From Suttonella sp. R2A3 (GTDB lineage Bacteria > Pseudomonadota > Gammaproteobacteria > Cardiobacteriales > Cardiobacteriaceae), in assembly GCF_021513215.1 (NCBI RefSeq), contig NZ_CP090975.1:1-64000 (forward strand): DNA of 64,000 bases, given 5' to 3'. The position numbers were made by a program, and so were the translations under genes. Shown here in pieces: positions 37,263 through 45,816 of this stretch; the first letter of the stretch is position 1, and the number at the start of each line of letters is the position of its first letter. The notes below the pieces were generated by a model that was not told the DNA's origin, did not search any database, and worked only from the letters and a program-made list of their open reading frames with translations.

Positions 37263-37991
37263 TCAATTCATGGTGAAATCTTCGCCAAGATAAACTCGGC
37301 GGGCTTCTTCGTGGTTGACGATATCTTGTGCTGAGCCAGAGGCAATCACACTGCCTTCGCTCAAAATATACGCTTTATCACAACTTTTTAGGGTCTCGCG
37401 CACGTTGTGATCGGTGATCAAGACACCAATATTGCGGTCGGTGAGGTGGGTGATGATGTTGCGAATGTCAGCAACCGCGATAGGGTCAACGCCTGCAAAC
37501 GGTTCATCGAGCAAAATAAAGCGCGGATCGCAGGCGAGCGCACGGGCGATCTCGGTACGTCTACGCTCACCACCAGAGAGGCTGATGCCCAGTGTATCAG
37601 CAAGGTGGGCAATGCCTAATTCTTCTAATAGCTGATTTGCACGCTGATGACGCTGCGTGCGCGAATAATTGCCGCTGAGTTCTAAAATCGCGAGCACATT
37701 ATCGCGAACGCTGAGTTTACGAAACACCGACGCTTCTTGGGGTAGGTAGGATAGGCCTAATCGGGCACGTTGATGGATTGGCAGTTTGGTGATGTCTTGA
37801 TTATCGAGTTCAATACGTCCGGTATCTGGTTTAATCAGACCAATCATCATATAAAAGGTGGTGGTTTTGCCAGCACCATTGGGTCCAAGCAAGCCGACCA
37901 CTTCTGCCTCACTCACGCTCAGCGATGCCTCATCAACGACGGTGCGTGATTTAAACTGCTTGCTGAGGCTGTATGCGCGTAATTTACTCAT
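37263..37991 (-). CDS. lptB: Lipopolysaccharide export ATPase LptB
   Basis: LptB powers extraction of LPS from the inner membrane with LptF and LptG. The 242-residue ATPase has Walker A GPNGAGKTT, the Q-loop region YLPQEASVFRKLSV typical of LptB, signature LSGGERRRTEIARAL, Walker B FILLDEP and the switch His in LITDHNVRETL. The start overlaps the lptA stop by four bases and rpoN follows. Confidence 0.96.
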   Translation of the reverse strand: MSKLRAYSLSKQFKSRTVVDEASLSVSEAEVVGLLGPNGAGKTTTFYMMIGLIKPDTGRIELDNQDITKLPIHQRARLGLSYLPQEASVFRKLSVRDNVLAILELSGNYSRTQRHQRANQLLEELGIAHLADTLGISLSGGERRRTEIARALACDPRFILLDEPFAGVDPIAVADIRNIITHLTDRNIGVLITDHNVRETLKSCDKAYILSEGSVIASGSAQDIVNHEEARRVYLGEDFTMN

Positions 37992-38458
37992 TTGGTTTTT
38001 GGGGTAAAGGACATTTGTACGCGCTCACCAGTGATAAACTCTTTATTGAGATCATAGGTTAAGGTGTCGCCGTAGGTTTCGTTTTTTTCCTGCTTCACAT
38101 AAGCATTGCCTTCGATGTAAATCAGCGCATTTTGTACGGTGTAGCGCATATAACCGCCTTTACCATCAATCGGTGGATCTTCTTGCGGCACATAGTGAAA
38201 CGTCGCAAGTTTACCCCACGATTCAATTTTAATCACTTCACCTTCTTCGGTGTGAAGTACCACCTTATCACCAGTTAAGCGCATTTCACCTTGAGTCACG
38301 ACCACATCACCGGTGTAGGTGGCAATGCCGGCATTAGCATCGTATTCACCATGATTAGCAACCAAATCAATCGGTAGCTCAACGGCACCTTCAGCCGCCA
38401 TAAGGCTCGTGCTACTCAGGCCGAGCAGGAGAGAGAGGAGTAAGAGACGAGGGTGCAT
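37988..38458 (-). CDS. lptA: Lipopolysaccharide transport periplasmic protein LptA
   Basis: LptA forms the periplasmic bridge carrying LPS from LptC to LptD. The signal peptide MHPRLLLLSLLLGLSSTSLMA is followed by a 130-residue OstA/beta-jellyroll domain (DLVANHGEYDANAGIATYTGDVVVTQGEMRL). The signal-peptide coding region overlaps the end of lptC by 47 bases in another frame, and the gene overlaps lptB by four. Confidence 0.93.
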   Translation of the reverse strand: MHPRLLLLSLLLGLSSTSLMAAEGAVELPIDLVANHGEYDANAGIATYTGDVVVTQGEMRLTGDKVVLHTEEGEVIKIESWGKLATFHYVPQEDPPIDGKGGYMRYTVQNALIYIEGNAYVKQEKNETYGDTLTYDLNKEFITGERVQMSFTPKTK

Positions 38459-38996
38459 AATGAGTCCTGACGTTTTTTTCCAGTATAAAATAATTATCGT
38501 CTAGTCGCCATAAAGCACCTAGGCCATCGCTATCACTCTCAGGGGTGAGGATGGTTACGGCTTTATCGCTGGAAACGGTTTGTGCAACCGGTCGGTAATC
38601 CAGCACTTCGCTGCGATAAATCGTTTGTAGCGACTGATTGACGTAACGTTCGCCAATCACATCACCGCGCATGGTGATCACATTTTTATCATCACTCATA
38701 TATCCTTGGCGCGAGACAATCGTTGTATAGGCGTTGTCGGCAACGATATGGCGAATATCGGGTTGGGTAAAGAACGTACCTTGCCCATCGTTAAAATGAC
38801 GCACTGTTTTGGCATCTAAGCGGCTTTGTTGCCTGCCTTGGGTATTGTAGCGGTAGGTGCTGGCATTAGCCATAGTTAGTAAAGGTGAAGAGGTATCAGA
38901 GACGGGTGTCGGTGGCTTATCTTCTAATTGTGTCCACCACCACAGGCTAACGACAACCGCGAGGATTAACCATACGACTTGCCCAGCTTTACCCAC
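38412..38996 (-). CDS. lptC: LPS export protein LptC
   Basis: LptC is a bitopic inner-membrane protein whose periplasmic jellyroll passes LPS from LptB2FG to LptA. The N-terminal helix QVVWLILAVVVSLWWWTQL is followed by a 165-residue periplasmic domain (NASTYRYNTQGRQQSRLDAKTVRHF; VISRQGYMSDD-like VSRQGYMSDDKNVITMRGDV; YRSEVLDYRP). Sequence divergence is normal for LptC. The start overlaps the kdsD stop by one base, with no kdsC between. Confidence 0.88.
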   Translation of the reverse strand: MGKAGQVVWLILAVVVSLWWWTQLEDKPPTPVSDTSSPLLTMANASTYRYNTQGRQQSRLDAKTVRHFNDGQGTFFTQPDIRHIVADNAYTTIVSRQGYMSDDKNVITMRGDVIGERYVNQSLQTIYRSEVLDYRPVAQTVSSDKAVTILTPESDSDGLGALWRLDDNYFILEKNVRTHYAPSSLTPLSPARPE

Positions 38997-39964
38997 TACG
39001 CCACTCCGGCTTGTAATAAATCATGGATATGCAAAATGCCGACCAGCTTACCTGCATCCACCACAGGCAGTGCAGTGATTTTACGTGCTTCCATACGTTG
39101 TAACGCTTCTGCAGCAAGGGTATCAGATGTGATGGTTTGTGGGTCAGGGGTCATCACGCTGGCGATTGTGCGTTGTAGTGTGTCTGGATCATGCTCTAAG
39201 CTGCGACGCAGGTCACCATCGGTATAAATGCCGTGTAACGAATCGCCTTCGCAGACGAGCGTCATCCCGAGTCCTTTGCTGGTAATTACAAACAGGGCGT
39301 TACGCACTAAATCACTAGGGGTGTTGCGTGGGATAGCATCATCCTGGCGCATCACATCAGCTACCTTGGTAATCAAACGACGACCGAGACGACCGAATGG
39401 ATGCGAGCGAGCGAAATCTTGCGAAGAAAAATCGCGCGCTTTAATCAACGCGACAGCAAGCGCATCGCCTAAAGCGAGTGTTGCGGTCGAGCTTGACGTT
39501 GGTGCAAGGCCAAGCGGGCAGGCTTCGCGTTCAATCATAACCGATAAATGAATATCAGCTTGGCGCGCCATGCTCGATTCTGGGTTGCCGGTCATCGCAA
39601 TAACATGCACGCCCATCGCTTGCACAATCGGCATCATAGTCATAATTTCATTGCTTTCGCCCGAATATGATAGGGCGAGCACGGTATCGGCTTCGGTAAT
39701 CATTCCGAGATCGCCATGACCAGCCTCAGCGGGGTGAACAAAAAAGGCGGGTGTGCCGGTGCTGGCAAAAGTGGCGGCCATTTTGGCGCCAATGTGCCCG
39801 GATTTGCCCATGCCCACCACGATGACATGGCCTTTAGTCGCCAAGAGCAGCTCGCAGGCTTCGGCAAATACTTCATCAATCGTCGCAAGCTGTGCGCGAA
39901 CGCTATCGGCTTCGATGTTTAAAACCTCACGTGCGGCATTGAGCCAATCGTCTTTTCTGCTCAT
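38996..39964 (-). CDS. kdsD: D-arabinose 5-phosphate isomerase
   Basis: KdsD converts ribulose 5-phosphate to arabinose 5-phosphate, the first committed precursor of Kdo for LPS. The 322-residue protein has an N-terminal SIS domain (VIVVGMGKSGHIGAKMAATFASTGTPAFFVHPAEAGHGDLG, written in pieces: GMGKSGHIGAK, FVHPAEAGHGDLG, LSYSGESNEI) and two C-terminal CBS domains (VADVMRQDDAIPR and IASVMTPDPQTIT). The gene overlaps the SDR gene by four bases and lptC by one. Confidence 0.95.
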   Translation of the reverse strand: MSRKDDWLNAAREVLNIEADSVRAQLATIDEVFAEACELLLATKGHVIVVGMGKSGHIGAKMAATFASTGTPAFFVHPAEAGHGDLGMITEADTVLALSYSGESNEIMTMMPIVQAMGVHVIAMTGNPESSMARQADIHLSVMIEREACPLGLAPTSSSTATLALGDALAVALIKARDFSSQDFARSHPFGRLGRRLITKVADVMRQDDAIPRNTPSDLVRNALFVITSKGLGMTLVCEGDSLHGIYTDGDLRRSLEHDPDTLQRTIASVMTPDPQTITSDTLAAEALQRMEARKITALPVVDAGKLVGILHIHDLLQAGVA

Positions 39965-40650
39965 GGGGTGATGATCTCCAAGGCTTCAATGTTACTGGCA
40001 AGCGCCTGATCATAAAGCGCGACAATATCAGCTGGCTCGCGCCAATGATCTTCACCAGCCGGGAAAATACTGCGACTCATCCCGGTATTAACCCAGCCAG
40101 GATCGACACAGCTAAAGCCGATTTCCGGGTAGGCATTTCGCTCATCATAAAGCGATTGTATCAGCGCAGTTAAACCGGTGTGTGCAACCCCAAAACTATG
40201 CCAGTAGGCGCTTTGTTGCTGATGTTCGCGGTGTAAGGTGAAGACAACATGCCCTGAGGTGCCCGCTTGTAATAACCCACAGAGATGTTGGGTGAGCCAC
40301 AGTGGTGCGGTAAGGTTGATTTGTAAACCTTTTAACCAGTGTTCAGCGTCGCATTGCATCATCGGACGCAGATAGCCACAAAATCCAGCCACATGGACTA
40401 AGGCATCTAAGCGACCATAATCTTCAGCGATCATCGTTGCCAGCTTGTGGTATTGATCAGGATCTGCTGCCCATAAATCAAAAGGTGCCAAGGTATGATC
40501 GCCGCTTAACGATTCATCGAGTGCTTGTAGGGCCATCGCATCGTTATCGAGTAAGATCAGGTGTTTGTCGCCTTGTTTGTCCCAATGATGGCTCAGTGCT
40601 TTACCAATGCCGCCGCAGGCGCCGGTGATTAAAATGATCGATTCAGACAT
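39961..40650 (-). CDS. Short-chain dehydrogenase/reductase, YciK-like, with altered active site
   Basis: A 229-residue Rossmann-fold protein. The nucleotide motif is TGACGGIGKA (residues 9-18), with VHVAGF in place of the usual NNAG and VDPGWVNTGMSR near the end as in YciK. The catalytic Tyr149 is present in SAYWHSF, but the position of the usual Lys four residues later is Phe153, and the serine region (VVFTLHREH) lacks a clear Ser. A canonical oxidoreductase mechanism is therefore doubtful. It lies next to the phosphatase and ubiG, as yciK does in Pseudomonas. Confidence 0.75.
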   Translation of the reverse strand: MSESIILITGACGGIGKALSHHWDKQGDKHLILLDNDAMALQALDESLSGDHTLAPFDLWAADPDQYHKLATMIAEDYGRLDALVHVAGFCGYLRPMMQCDAEHWLKGLQINLTAPLWLTQHLCGLLQAGTSGHVVFTLHREHQQQSAYWHSFGVAHTGLTALIQSLYDERNAYPEIGFSCVDPGWVNTGMSRSIFPAGEDHWREPADIVALYDQALASNIEALEIITP

Positions 40651-40653
40651 GGC

Positions 40654-41322
40654 TTAGTCCCATAAAATAGATTCAAAAGCAGCGGCTTGATCAATAACAT
40701 AATCAGCGCCCCAATGTGTGGGATTTTCCCCTTCAGGCACATAGCCATACGCACAAGCGACAACCGCACGCATACTCGCTGCTTTTCCGGCAATGATATC
40801 GGTTGAATTGTCTCCAGCGTACAGGCAGTGCTCAGGATCATGACCGGCAACCGCACAGGCATAGAGCAGTGGTTTGGCCGAAGGTTTACTTTCATCAGTA
40901 GTATCACCACACACCAAGCCAGTGATGCGTTTGCTATAGCCTAGCTGCTCTATCAAAGGGATGGTGAAACGTTCTGCTTTATTGGTGACAATGCCCCAGG
41001 GAATCCCTTTGCTATCGAGTTTATTTAAGATCCGATCCATGCCCGGGAATAGCCTGGTGTGTTGGCTGAGCTGATTTAAATAATGCTCTGAAAAACACTC
41101 GAGCATCGCGTCAACGCGTGGATCATCTCGTTCAGACTGTATCCCAGCGCTAAGCATGCCGCGTGCGCCAAAGTTAATCCAGCGACGCAATACGTTGGCG
41201 CCAGCGAGGGGGTAATCAAAATCAGCTAACGTAGCATTGACTGCAGGAATGAGGTCTTCGGCGGTATCAAATAACGTACCGTCTAAGTCAAACCATACCG
41301 CTTGAAACGGGTTTTGTGCCAT
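40654..41322 (-). CDS. HAD phosphatase, MupP/Gph type
   Basis: A 222-residue haloacid dehalogenase phosphatase. Motif I is WFDLDGTLFDTAEDL, motif II is VTNKAERF, a lysine is in DESKPSAKPLL and motif IV is YAGDNSTDI. Family members include phosphoglycolate phosphatase (Gph) and N-acetylmuramate 6-phosphate phosphatase (MupP). The ubiG - this gene - yciK-like order is that of Pseudomonas mupP, so a role in cell-wall recycling is a plausible inference, unproven by sequence alone. Confidence 0.85.
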   Translation of the reverse strand: MAQNPFQAVWFDLDGTLFDTAEDLIPAVNATLADFDYPLAGANVLRRWINFGARGMLSAGIQSERDDPRVDAMLECFSEHYLNQLSQHTRLFPGMDRILNKLDSKGIPWGIVTNKAERFTIPLIEQLGYSKRITGLVCGDTTDESKPSAKPLLYACAVAGHDPEHCLYAGDNSTDIIAGKAASMRAVVACAYGYVPEGENPTHWGADYVIDQAAAFESILWD

Positions 41323-41336
41323 AAAAAATCTATCCT

Positions 41337-42029
41337 TTAATGCTGCGCCTTACGCACAGCCAATAAGTAATTAATGTCGAGGTTACGGCTGAGGTTAGCG
41401 CGTTGCAATAGGGGGTGGTAGTCGAGCCCACACAATGCTACCGGTGTTAATCCGGCATGGTTGCTCATATTGGTGAGCTCCGCCGGGGTGATAAACCAGT
41501 CATGCCGGTGCGTGCCACGCGGGACGATACCAGTTAGGTATTCTGCGGCGACAATCGCGCCTAACCAGGATTTTAATCCACGATTAAGTGTGGAAAAAAA
41601 TGCATAGCCACCCGGTTTGAGCAGGGTGGCGATATCACGAATAACCGCGGCGGGATCGACCACATGCTCGAGCATTTCCATGCAGGTGATGTGGTCATAT
41701 TGTTCATCATTGGCCACGCAATCGCTGCTACTGCATTGTCGGTAGTCTATCTCTAACATCTGTTCGGCGGCATGGGTTTTAGCCGCTTCAAGCACACTGG
41801 CGCTTAAATCAATGCCGTGTACTTTGGCGCCGGCTTGGGTAAGCGATTCAGCAAGAATCCCACCACCGCAGCCAATATCGAGCATGGTGGTATGCGCTGG
41901 ATCGATATAACGACGAATAAACGCCAGTCGCGCCGGATTGATCTCATGCAGCGTCCGATAAGGGCCTTTCTCATCCCAGAACTGGTGTCCATGCTGGTCG
42001 AATGTATCGATATCGGCGTCTTTAACCAT
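41337..42029 (-). CDS. ubiG: Ubiquinone biosynthesis O-methyltransferase
   Basis: UbiG performs both SAM-dependent O-methylations of ubiquinone synthesis. The 230-residue protein shows the SAM loop MLDIGCGGGILAESL, the acidic strand end VHGIDLSASVLEAAK, motif II CMEMLEHVVDP and the family signature STLNRGLKSWL followed by GTHRHDWF. ATG at 42029 is chosen since GGGAG lies just upstream and UbiG proteins begin near DIDTFDQHGHQFWD; an in-frame ATG at 42110 adds 27 unconserved residues. It is divergent from mraZ. Confidence 0.93.
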   Translation of the reverse strand: MVKDADIDTFDQHGHQFWDEKGPYRTLHEINPARLAFIRRYIDPAHTTMLDIGCGGGILAESLTQAGAKVHGIDLSASVLEAAKTHAAEQMLEIDYRQCSSSDCVANDEQYDHITCMEMLEHVVDPAAVIRDIATLLKPGGYAFFSTLNRGLKSWLGAIVAAEYLTGIVPRGTHRHDWFITPAELTNMSNHAGLTPVALCGLDYHPLLQRANLSRNLDINYLLAVRKAQH

Positions 42030-42259
42030 CAATAACTCCCAAACGAAAAAGCGCATTTTAACATGCAGCGTATTTTTAATCCTCTTGTCATTGAGCTCAT
42101 TTTTAGGCACCAGTCTGTGCGCCGTACCCCGAAATGGTAAAATACCACTTTATCCCACAAATTATGATAGGTTGTCGTTTTATCCTGTAAAGCCCCAGTA
42201 TTTTGTAATAGATGAAGCGCCCTTATTTATGGATTTTTTCTTTTTTGTATATGAAGTTA

Positions 42260-42293
42260 TTGCAATTATTTAAGGTGGGGTTATAATGTGGGA
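42260..42293 (+). promoter_or_regulatory. mra promoter with candidate MraZ boxes
   Basis: TTGCAA (42260-42265), a 16-base spacer and a perfect TATAAT (42282-42287). TGGGG (42276-42280) lies in the spacer and TGGGA (42289-42293) just after the -10. MraZ is known to bind TGGGN repeats at its own promoter. The 13-base spacing is wider than the usual 10-base period, so the operator reading is tentative although the promoter is strong. Confidence 0.65.
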
Positions 42294-42326
42294 AATTGTG
42301 CAATAGATTAGAGTAATCTTCCAGTT

Positions 42327-42785
42327 ATGATCATCGGTTCTTATGCGATTACGTTGGACAGTAAGGGGCGGCTTTCCGTGCCGACCAAGCTGCGCCCCTA
42401 TTTCGCACATGAATCGGATAACACGTTAATAATCACTAAAGATCTTGAGAAAAATTTACTCGTTTACACATTGGATGAGTGGGAAAAGGTTGTCCCACAG
42501 CTCACGCGACTCTCTTCGCTCAATGAACTGACGCGACGGATTAAGCGGCGTTATTTAGGCAGTGCGCAAGAGTGCACCATTGACGCTAGCGGTCGAGTGT
42601 TGATTCCGCCGGTGTTGCGTGAATACGCCGGACTGGATAAAAAAACCATGCTGGTGAGTATGGGGAATAAATTTGAGCTATGGGATAAAGCGCGTTGGGA
42701 TGAGGTTGAAGAAGAAGATTCAATCATGATTACCAACGAAGGCTTTGATGGCTTAGATGAGGCGCTCGGAGGACTCTCAATATGA
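42327..42785 (+). CDS. mraZ: Transcriptional regulator MraZ
   Basis: MraZ is an AbrB-like DNA-binding protein that represses the dcw cluster promoter. The 152-residue product contains two copies of the swapped-hairpin motif, ITLDSKGRLSVPTKLRPYF (about residues 8-26) and CTIDASGRVLIPPVLREYA (about residues 83-101). It is the first gene of the dcw cluster and overlaps rsmH by four bases. Confidence 0.96.
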   Translation: MIIGSYAITLDSKGRLSVPTKLRPYFAHESDNTLIITKDLEKNLLVYTLDEWEKVVPQLTRLSSLNELTRRIKRRYLGSAQECTIDASGRVLIPPVLREYAGLDKKTMLVSMGNKFELWDKARWDEVEEEDSIMITNEGFDGLDEALGGLSI

Positions 42786-43699
42786 GCGCACATCGTTCGG
42801 TTTTGCTGCATGAGTCGGTTGAGGCTTTGGCTATCCGCGAGGATGGTTGGTATCTCGATGCCACTTTTGGCCGTGGCGGACATTCGCGGTTGATCTTATC
42901 GCAGTTGGGGAGTGAAGGTCGGCTTTATGCAATAGACCGCGATCCGCAAGCAGCAAAAGAGGTTGAAGGTATTGATGATCCACGTTTTCATTTTGCCTAT
43001 CAACCGTTTTCTGTCATGCCTCAAGCGTTTGCCGAAGTTGGGGCGGCTTCGCTTGATGGCGTGCTTTTTGATTTGGGGGTGTCTTCACCACAGCTGGATC
43101 AAGCAGAAAGAGGATTTTCTTTCCAAAAAGACGGGCCATTAGATATGCGTATGGATAACCAAAACGGGTTAACGGCGCAGGAATGGCTTGCTGAAGTGAG
43201 TGAAGCAGAATTAAGCAAAACCATCCGTGATTTGGGTGGTGAAACACACAGTATTGCCAAGCGTATTGCTAAAGCGATTATCGCCAAACGTGACAAGCTT
43301 CGCGGCACATTGGATCTTGCAGAAGTGGTGGCTGAAGCGATGCCTAAAAAATACCACCGCCCAGGCTATCACCCGGCAACCCAAACCTTTCAAGCCATCC
43401 GTATGGCGGTTAATGATGAGGTGGGCGAGATTGAGCGCGGGCTGGCCGCTGCAACGAAGCTGTTAAAAAGCGGTGGGGTATTGGCGGTGATCACCTTCCA
43501 TGGCCTGGAAGATGCTTTAGTGAAGCGCTTTATCAGAAGCAAAGAAGGACACAATTTACCGGCGGAAATTCCGTCGTCAGCAGGACGTGTGGGCGCAGAG
43601 CTGCGTTTGGTTCGTCCAGTCATTAAGCCGTCGCAAAGTGAGGTGGCGGATAACCCAAGGTGCCGTAGTGCACGATTAAGAAAGGCGGTGAAGATATGA
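42782..43699 (+). CDS. rsmH: 16S rRNA m4C1402 methyltransferase
   Basis: RsmH N4-methylates C1402 of 16S rRNA in the P site. The 305 residues include the N-terminal HRSVLLHESVEAL, the SAM site YLDATFGRGGHSRLIL, IDRDPQA, the DGVLFDLGVSSPQLDQAERGF stretch, TFQAIRMAVNDEVGEIERGL and VITFHGLEDALVKRF. E. coli has FHSLED where FHGLED stands here. It is coupled to mraZ and ftsL by ATGA overlaps. Confidence 0.97.
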   Translation: MSAHRSVLLHESVEALAIREDGWYLDATFGRGGHSRLILSQLGSEGRLYAIDRDPQAAKEVEGIDDPRFHFAYQPFSVMPQAFAEVGAASLDGVLFDLGVSSPQLDQAERGFSFQKDGPLDMRMDNQNGLTAQEWLAEVSEAELSKTIRDLGGETHSIAKRIAKAIIAKRDKLRGTLDLAEVVAEAMPKKYHRPGYHPATQTFQAIRMAVNDEVGEIERGLAAATKLLKSGGVLAVITFHGLEDALVKRFIRSKEGHNLPAEIPSSAGRVGAELRLVRPVIKPSQSEVADNPRCRSARLRKAVKI

Positions 43700-43965
43700 A
43701 AATGGTCTTAGTATCGGCATTTGCATTACTCCTGGCGGCAACAGGCTATAACGCTGTGTTGAGCACGTCAGCGAGTCAGCAGCAAGGTGAGCTGGTTAAT
43801 CAGGTGCAAACGTTGAAAAAAGCGCGTAATGAGATCAACACGCAGTGGACACAGCTGTTGATTGAACAAAAAATGCTCGCTGATGATAGCATGGTCAGTC
43901 ACGCCGTACGCACGCGGATGGACATGCATCTGCCAGGCGCAACACAGGTCGTATACCTGGACTAA
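43696..43965 (+). CDS. ftsL: Cell division protein FtsL
   Basis: FtsL is a small bitopic protein that joins FtsB and FtsQ and activates FtsWI at the septum. The 89-residue product has one N-terminal helix (MVLVSAFALLLAATGYNAVL), then a periplasmic coiled coil (QQQGELVNQVQTLKKARNEIN), ending in the conserved LPGATQVVYLD. Its position between rsmH and ftsI identifies it. The start overlaps rsmH by four bases. Confidence 0.9.
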   Translation: MKMVLVSAFALLLAATGYNAVLSTSASQQQGELVNQVQTLKKARNEINTQWTQLLIEQKMLADDSMVSHAVRTRMDMHLPGATQVVYLD

Positions 43966-43968
43966 TTT

Positions 43969-45816
43969 GTGGCTCGTTCGACCATCGCCTATGGCGAGAA
44001 AACCCGGCGTAAGTGGGTTGTCGCCGTCTTGTTGCTCATTGCGGCGGCTTTTGTCGCGCGCATGTTGTACTTGCAGACTTACAATGCTGAATTTTTAGTA
44101 CAGGAAGGGCTTAACCGCTCGCAACGCCCGATCAATGAACACGCACAACGGGGTATGATTTTAGATCGTCAGGGGGAGCCGCTGGCGATTTCTTCCGTGG
44201 TCAGCGACTTGATTGTTAACCCACAAAGAATGTGGGCAACGCTTGGTGGCGATTTTGAGCGTTTGCGTGAGCGGTGTTTGTTAGACAGTAACATCGATGA
44301 ACTGTGTTCAGGGGTGATTGATGCCGACCTCAATGATTCTATTCTTACCCTGCGCTATAACTACCAGCGTCTTAAGCCGTTGGCTATGTTGCTCAACACG
44401 CCAGTTGAAGACCTTTATAAGACCTTAGATGACCGTCGTACGCGTCAAGAATATTATTTGAAACGCCGATTATCCCCAGCAGAGATTGAGCGTATGCTTG
44501 CTCTCGGCTTACCTGGTTTTGAGCGCAGAGACCACTACCAGCGGTTTTATCCTAATGGTGCACTGGTCGGTAAAGTCGTTGGCTTTACCGATATCAACGA
44601 CTCAGGCCAAGAAGGGATGGAACGTGTTTATAATAATTGGCTATCCGGTCAGGATGGTCTGGTTAAAGTCATCCAGGACCCGAATAAAAATACCCTGCGC
44701 GTGGTAGAAGAAATTCGCCCCCCTTCAGAAGGCGCACCATTACAGCTGAGTATTGATAAGCGAATTCAGTACGTGATGCACAGCACCTTAGAGGAAGCGA
44801 TGAACGAATTTGATGCCGCTTCAGTGACCGGGGTGATGGTCGATGTACAAACTGGTGAAGTGTTGGCGATGGTTTCCCTGCCGGCAGGTAATCCAAATAA
44901 CTCGCGCGAACGGGTTGCGGCGTTGATGAAAAATCATGTGATGACCGATGTGTTTGAGCCGGGTTCAACGATTAAGCCGTTTGCTGTTGCTGCAGCCTTG
45001 GAAGCGCGGTTAATTACGCCACAAACGGTGTTTAAAACCGATCGTGTGTATCGCATTGGCAGAAATACGGTTAAAGATACGCACTGGTATGGTGAGTTAG
45101 ATACCGTGGGTGTGATACGTAAATCGTCTAACGTGGGTATGGCGATGATAAGTCGTAAAATGCCCCGCGCGGTGTATTATGATTTACTCAAAGGGTTTGG
45201 TTTTGGTGCAAGAACCGGGATAAAATTTCCTGGTGAGCAGTCAGGGGTTTTGCGTGACCCAGATTCATTAAACGAATTTGAGTACGCGACGACAACTTTT
45301 GGCTATGGACTCTCGACCACTGCACTCCAGTTGGCTCATGGCTATGCCACTTTGGCCAATGATGGGGTCAAAGTCCCGTTGAGCTTGTTGAAGCAACAGA
45401 ATGAACCACAAGGGGAGAGGATTATCAGTTCGCGCACTGCACAACAAATTAAAACGATGTTGATTGCCGCAGTTGAAAAGGGGGGCACAGGAACACGGGC
45501 GCAAATGCCGAGCTATACCGTGGCTGGCAAAACGGGAACGTCGCACAAAATTATTGATGGTGCGTATGATAAAGAGCGTTATCGCGGCTTTTTTGCGGGC
45601 TATGCTCCAGCCTCAAATCCACGGATTGCGATGGTGATCGTGGTTGATGATCCAAAAGGGGATAAATATTACGGTGGCTTGGTGGCTGCGCCAGCATTTT
45701 CTAAAATTGGTGAATGGGCGCTTAATATCCTGGGTGTCTTACCCGATAAAGTGGCGAAATCCGATAGTTTTGAGTTGGAGTTCGATGTTGCTGAAGAGCC
45801 AACGGAGGCGCAATGA
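43969..45816 (+). CDS. ftsI: Septal peptidoglycan transpeptidase FtsI (PBP3)
   Basis: FtsI crosslinks septal peptidoglycan with FtsW and is the target of aztreonam-type beta-lactams. One N-terminal helix (VVAVLLLIAAAFVARMLYLQT) anchors a dimerisation domain and the transpeptidase domain. Catalytic motifs are STIK (Ser333, Lys336), SSN (386-388) and KTGT (521-524). Start is GTG at 43969, three bases after the ftsL stop. The 615 residues include an acidic C-terminal tail. It overlaps murE by four bases. Confidence 0.97.
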   Translation: MARSTIAYGEKTRRKWVVAVLLLIAAAFVARMLYLQTYNAEFLVQEGLNRSQRPINEHAQRGMILDRQGEPLAISSVVSDLIVNPQRMWATLGGDFERLRERCLLDSNIDELCSGVIDADLNDSILTLRYNYQRLKPLAMLLNTPVEDLYKTLDDRRTRQEYYLKRRLSPAEIERMLALGLPGFERRDHYQRFYPNGALVGKVVGFTDINDSGQEGMERVYNNWLSGQDGLVKVIQDPNKNTLRVVEEIRPPSEGAPLQLSIDKRIQYVMHSTLEEAMNEFDAASVTGVMVDVQTGEVLAMVSLPAGNPNNSRERVAALMKNHVMTDVFEPGSTIKPFAVAAALEARLITPQTVFKTDRVYRIGRNTVKDTHWYGELDTVGVIRKSSNVGMAMISRKMPRAVYYDLLKGFGFGARTGIKFPGEQSGVLRDPDSLNEFEYATTTFGYGLSTTALQLAHGYATLANDGVKVPLSLLKQQNEPQGERIISSRTAQQIKTMLIAAVEKGGTGTRAQMPSYTVAGKTGTSHKIIDGAYDKERYRGFFAGYAPASNPRIAMVIVVDDPKGDKYYGGLVAAPAFSKIGEWALNILGVLPDKVAKSDSFELEFDVAEEPTEAQ

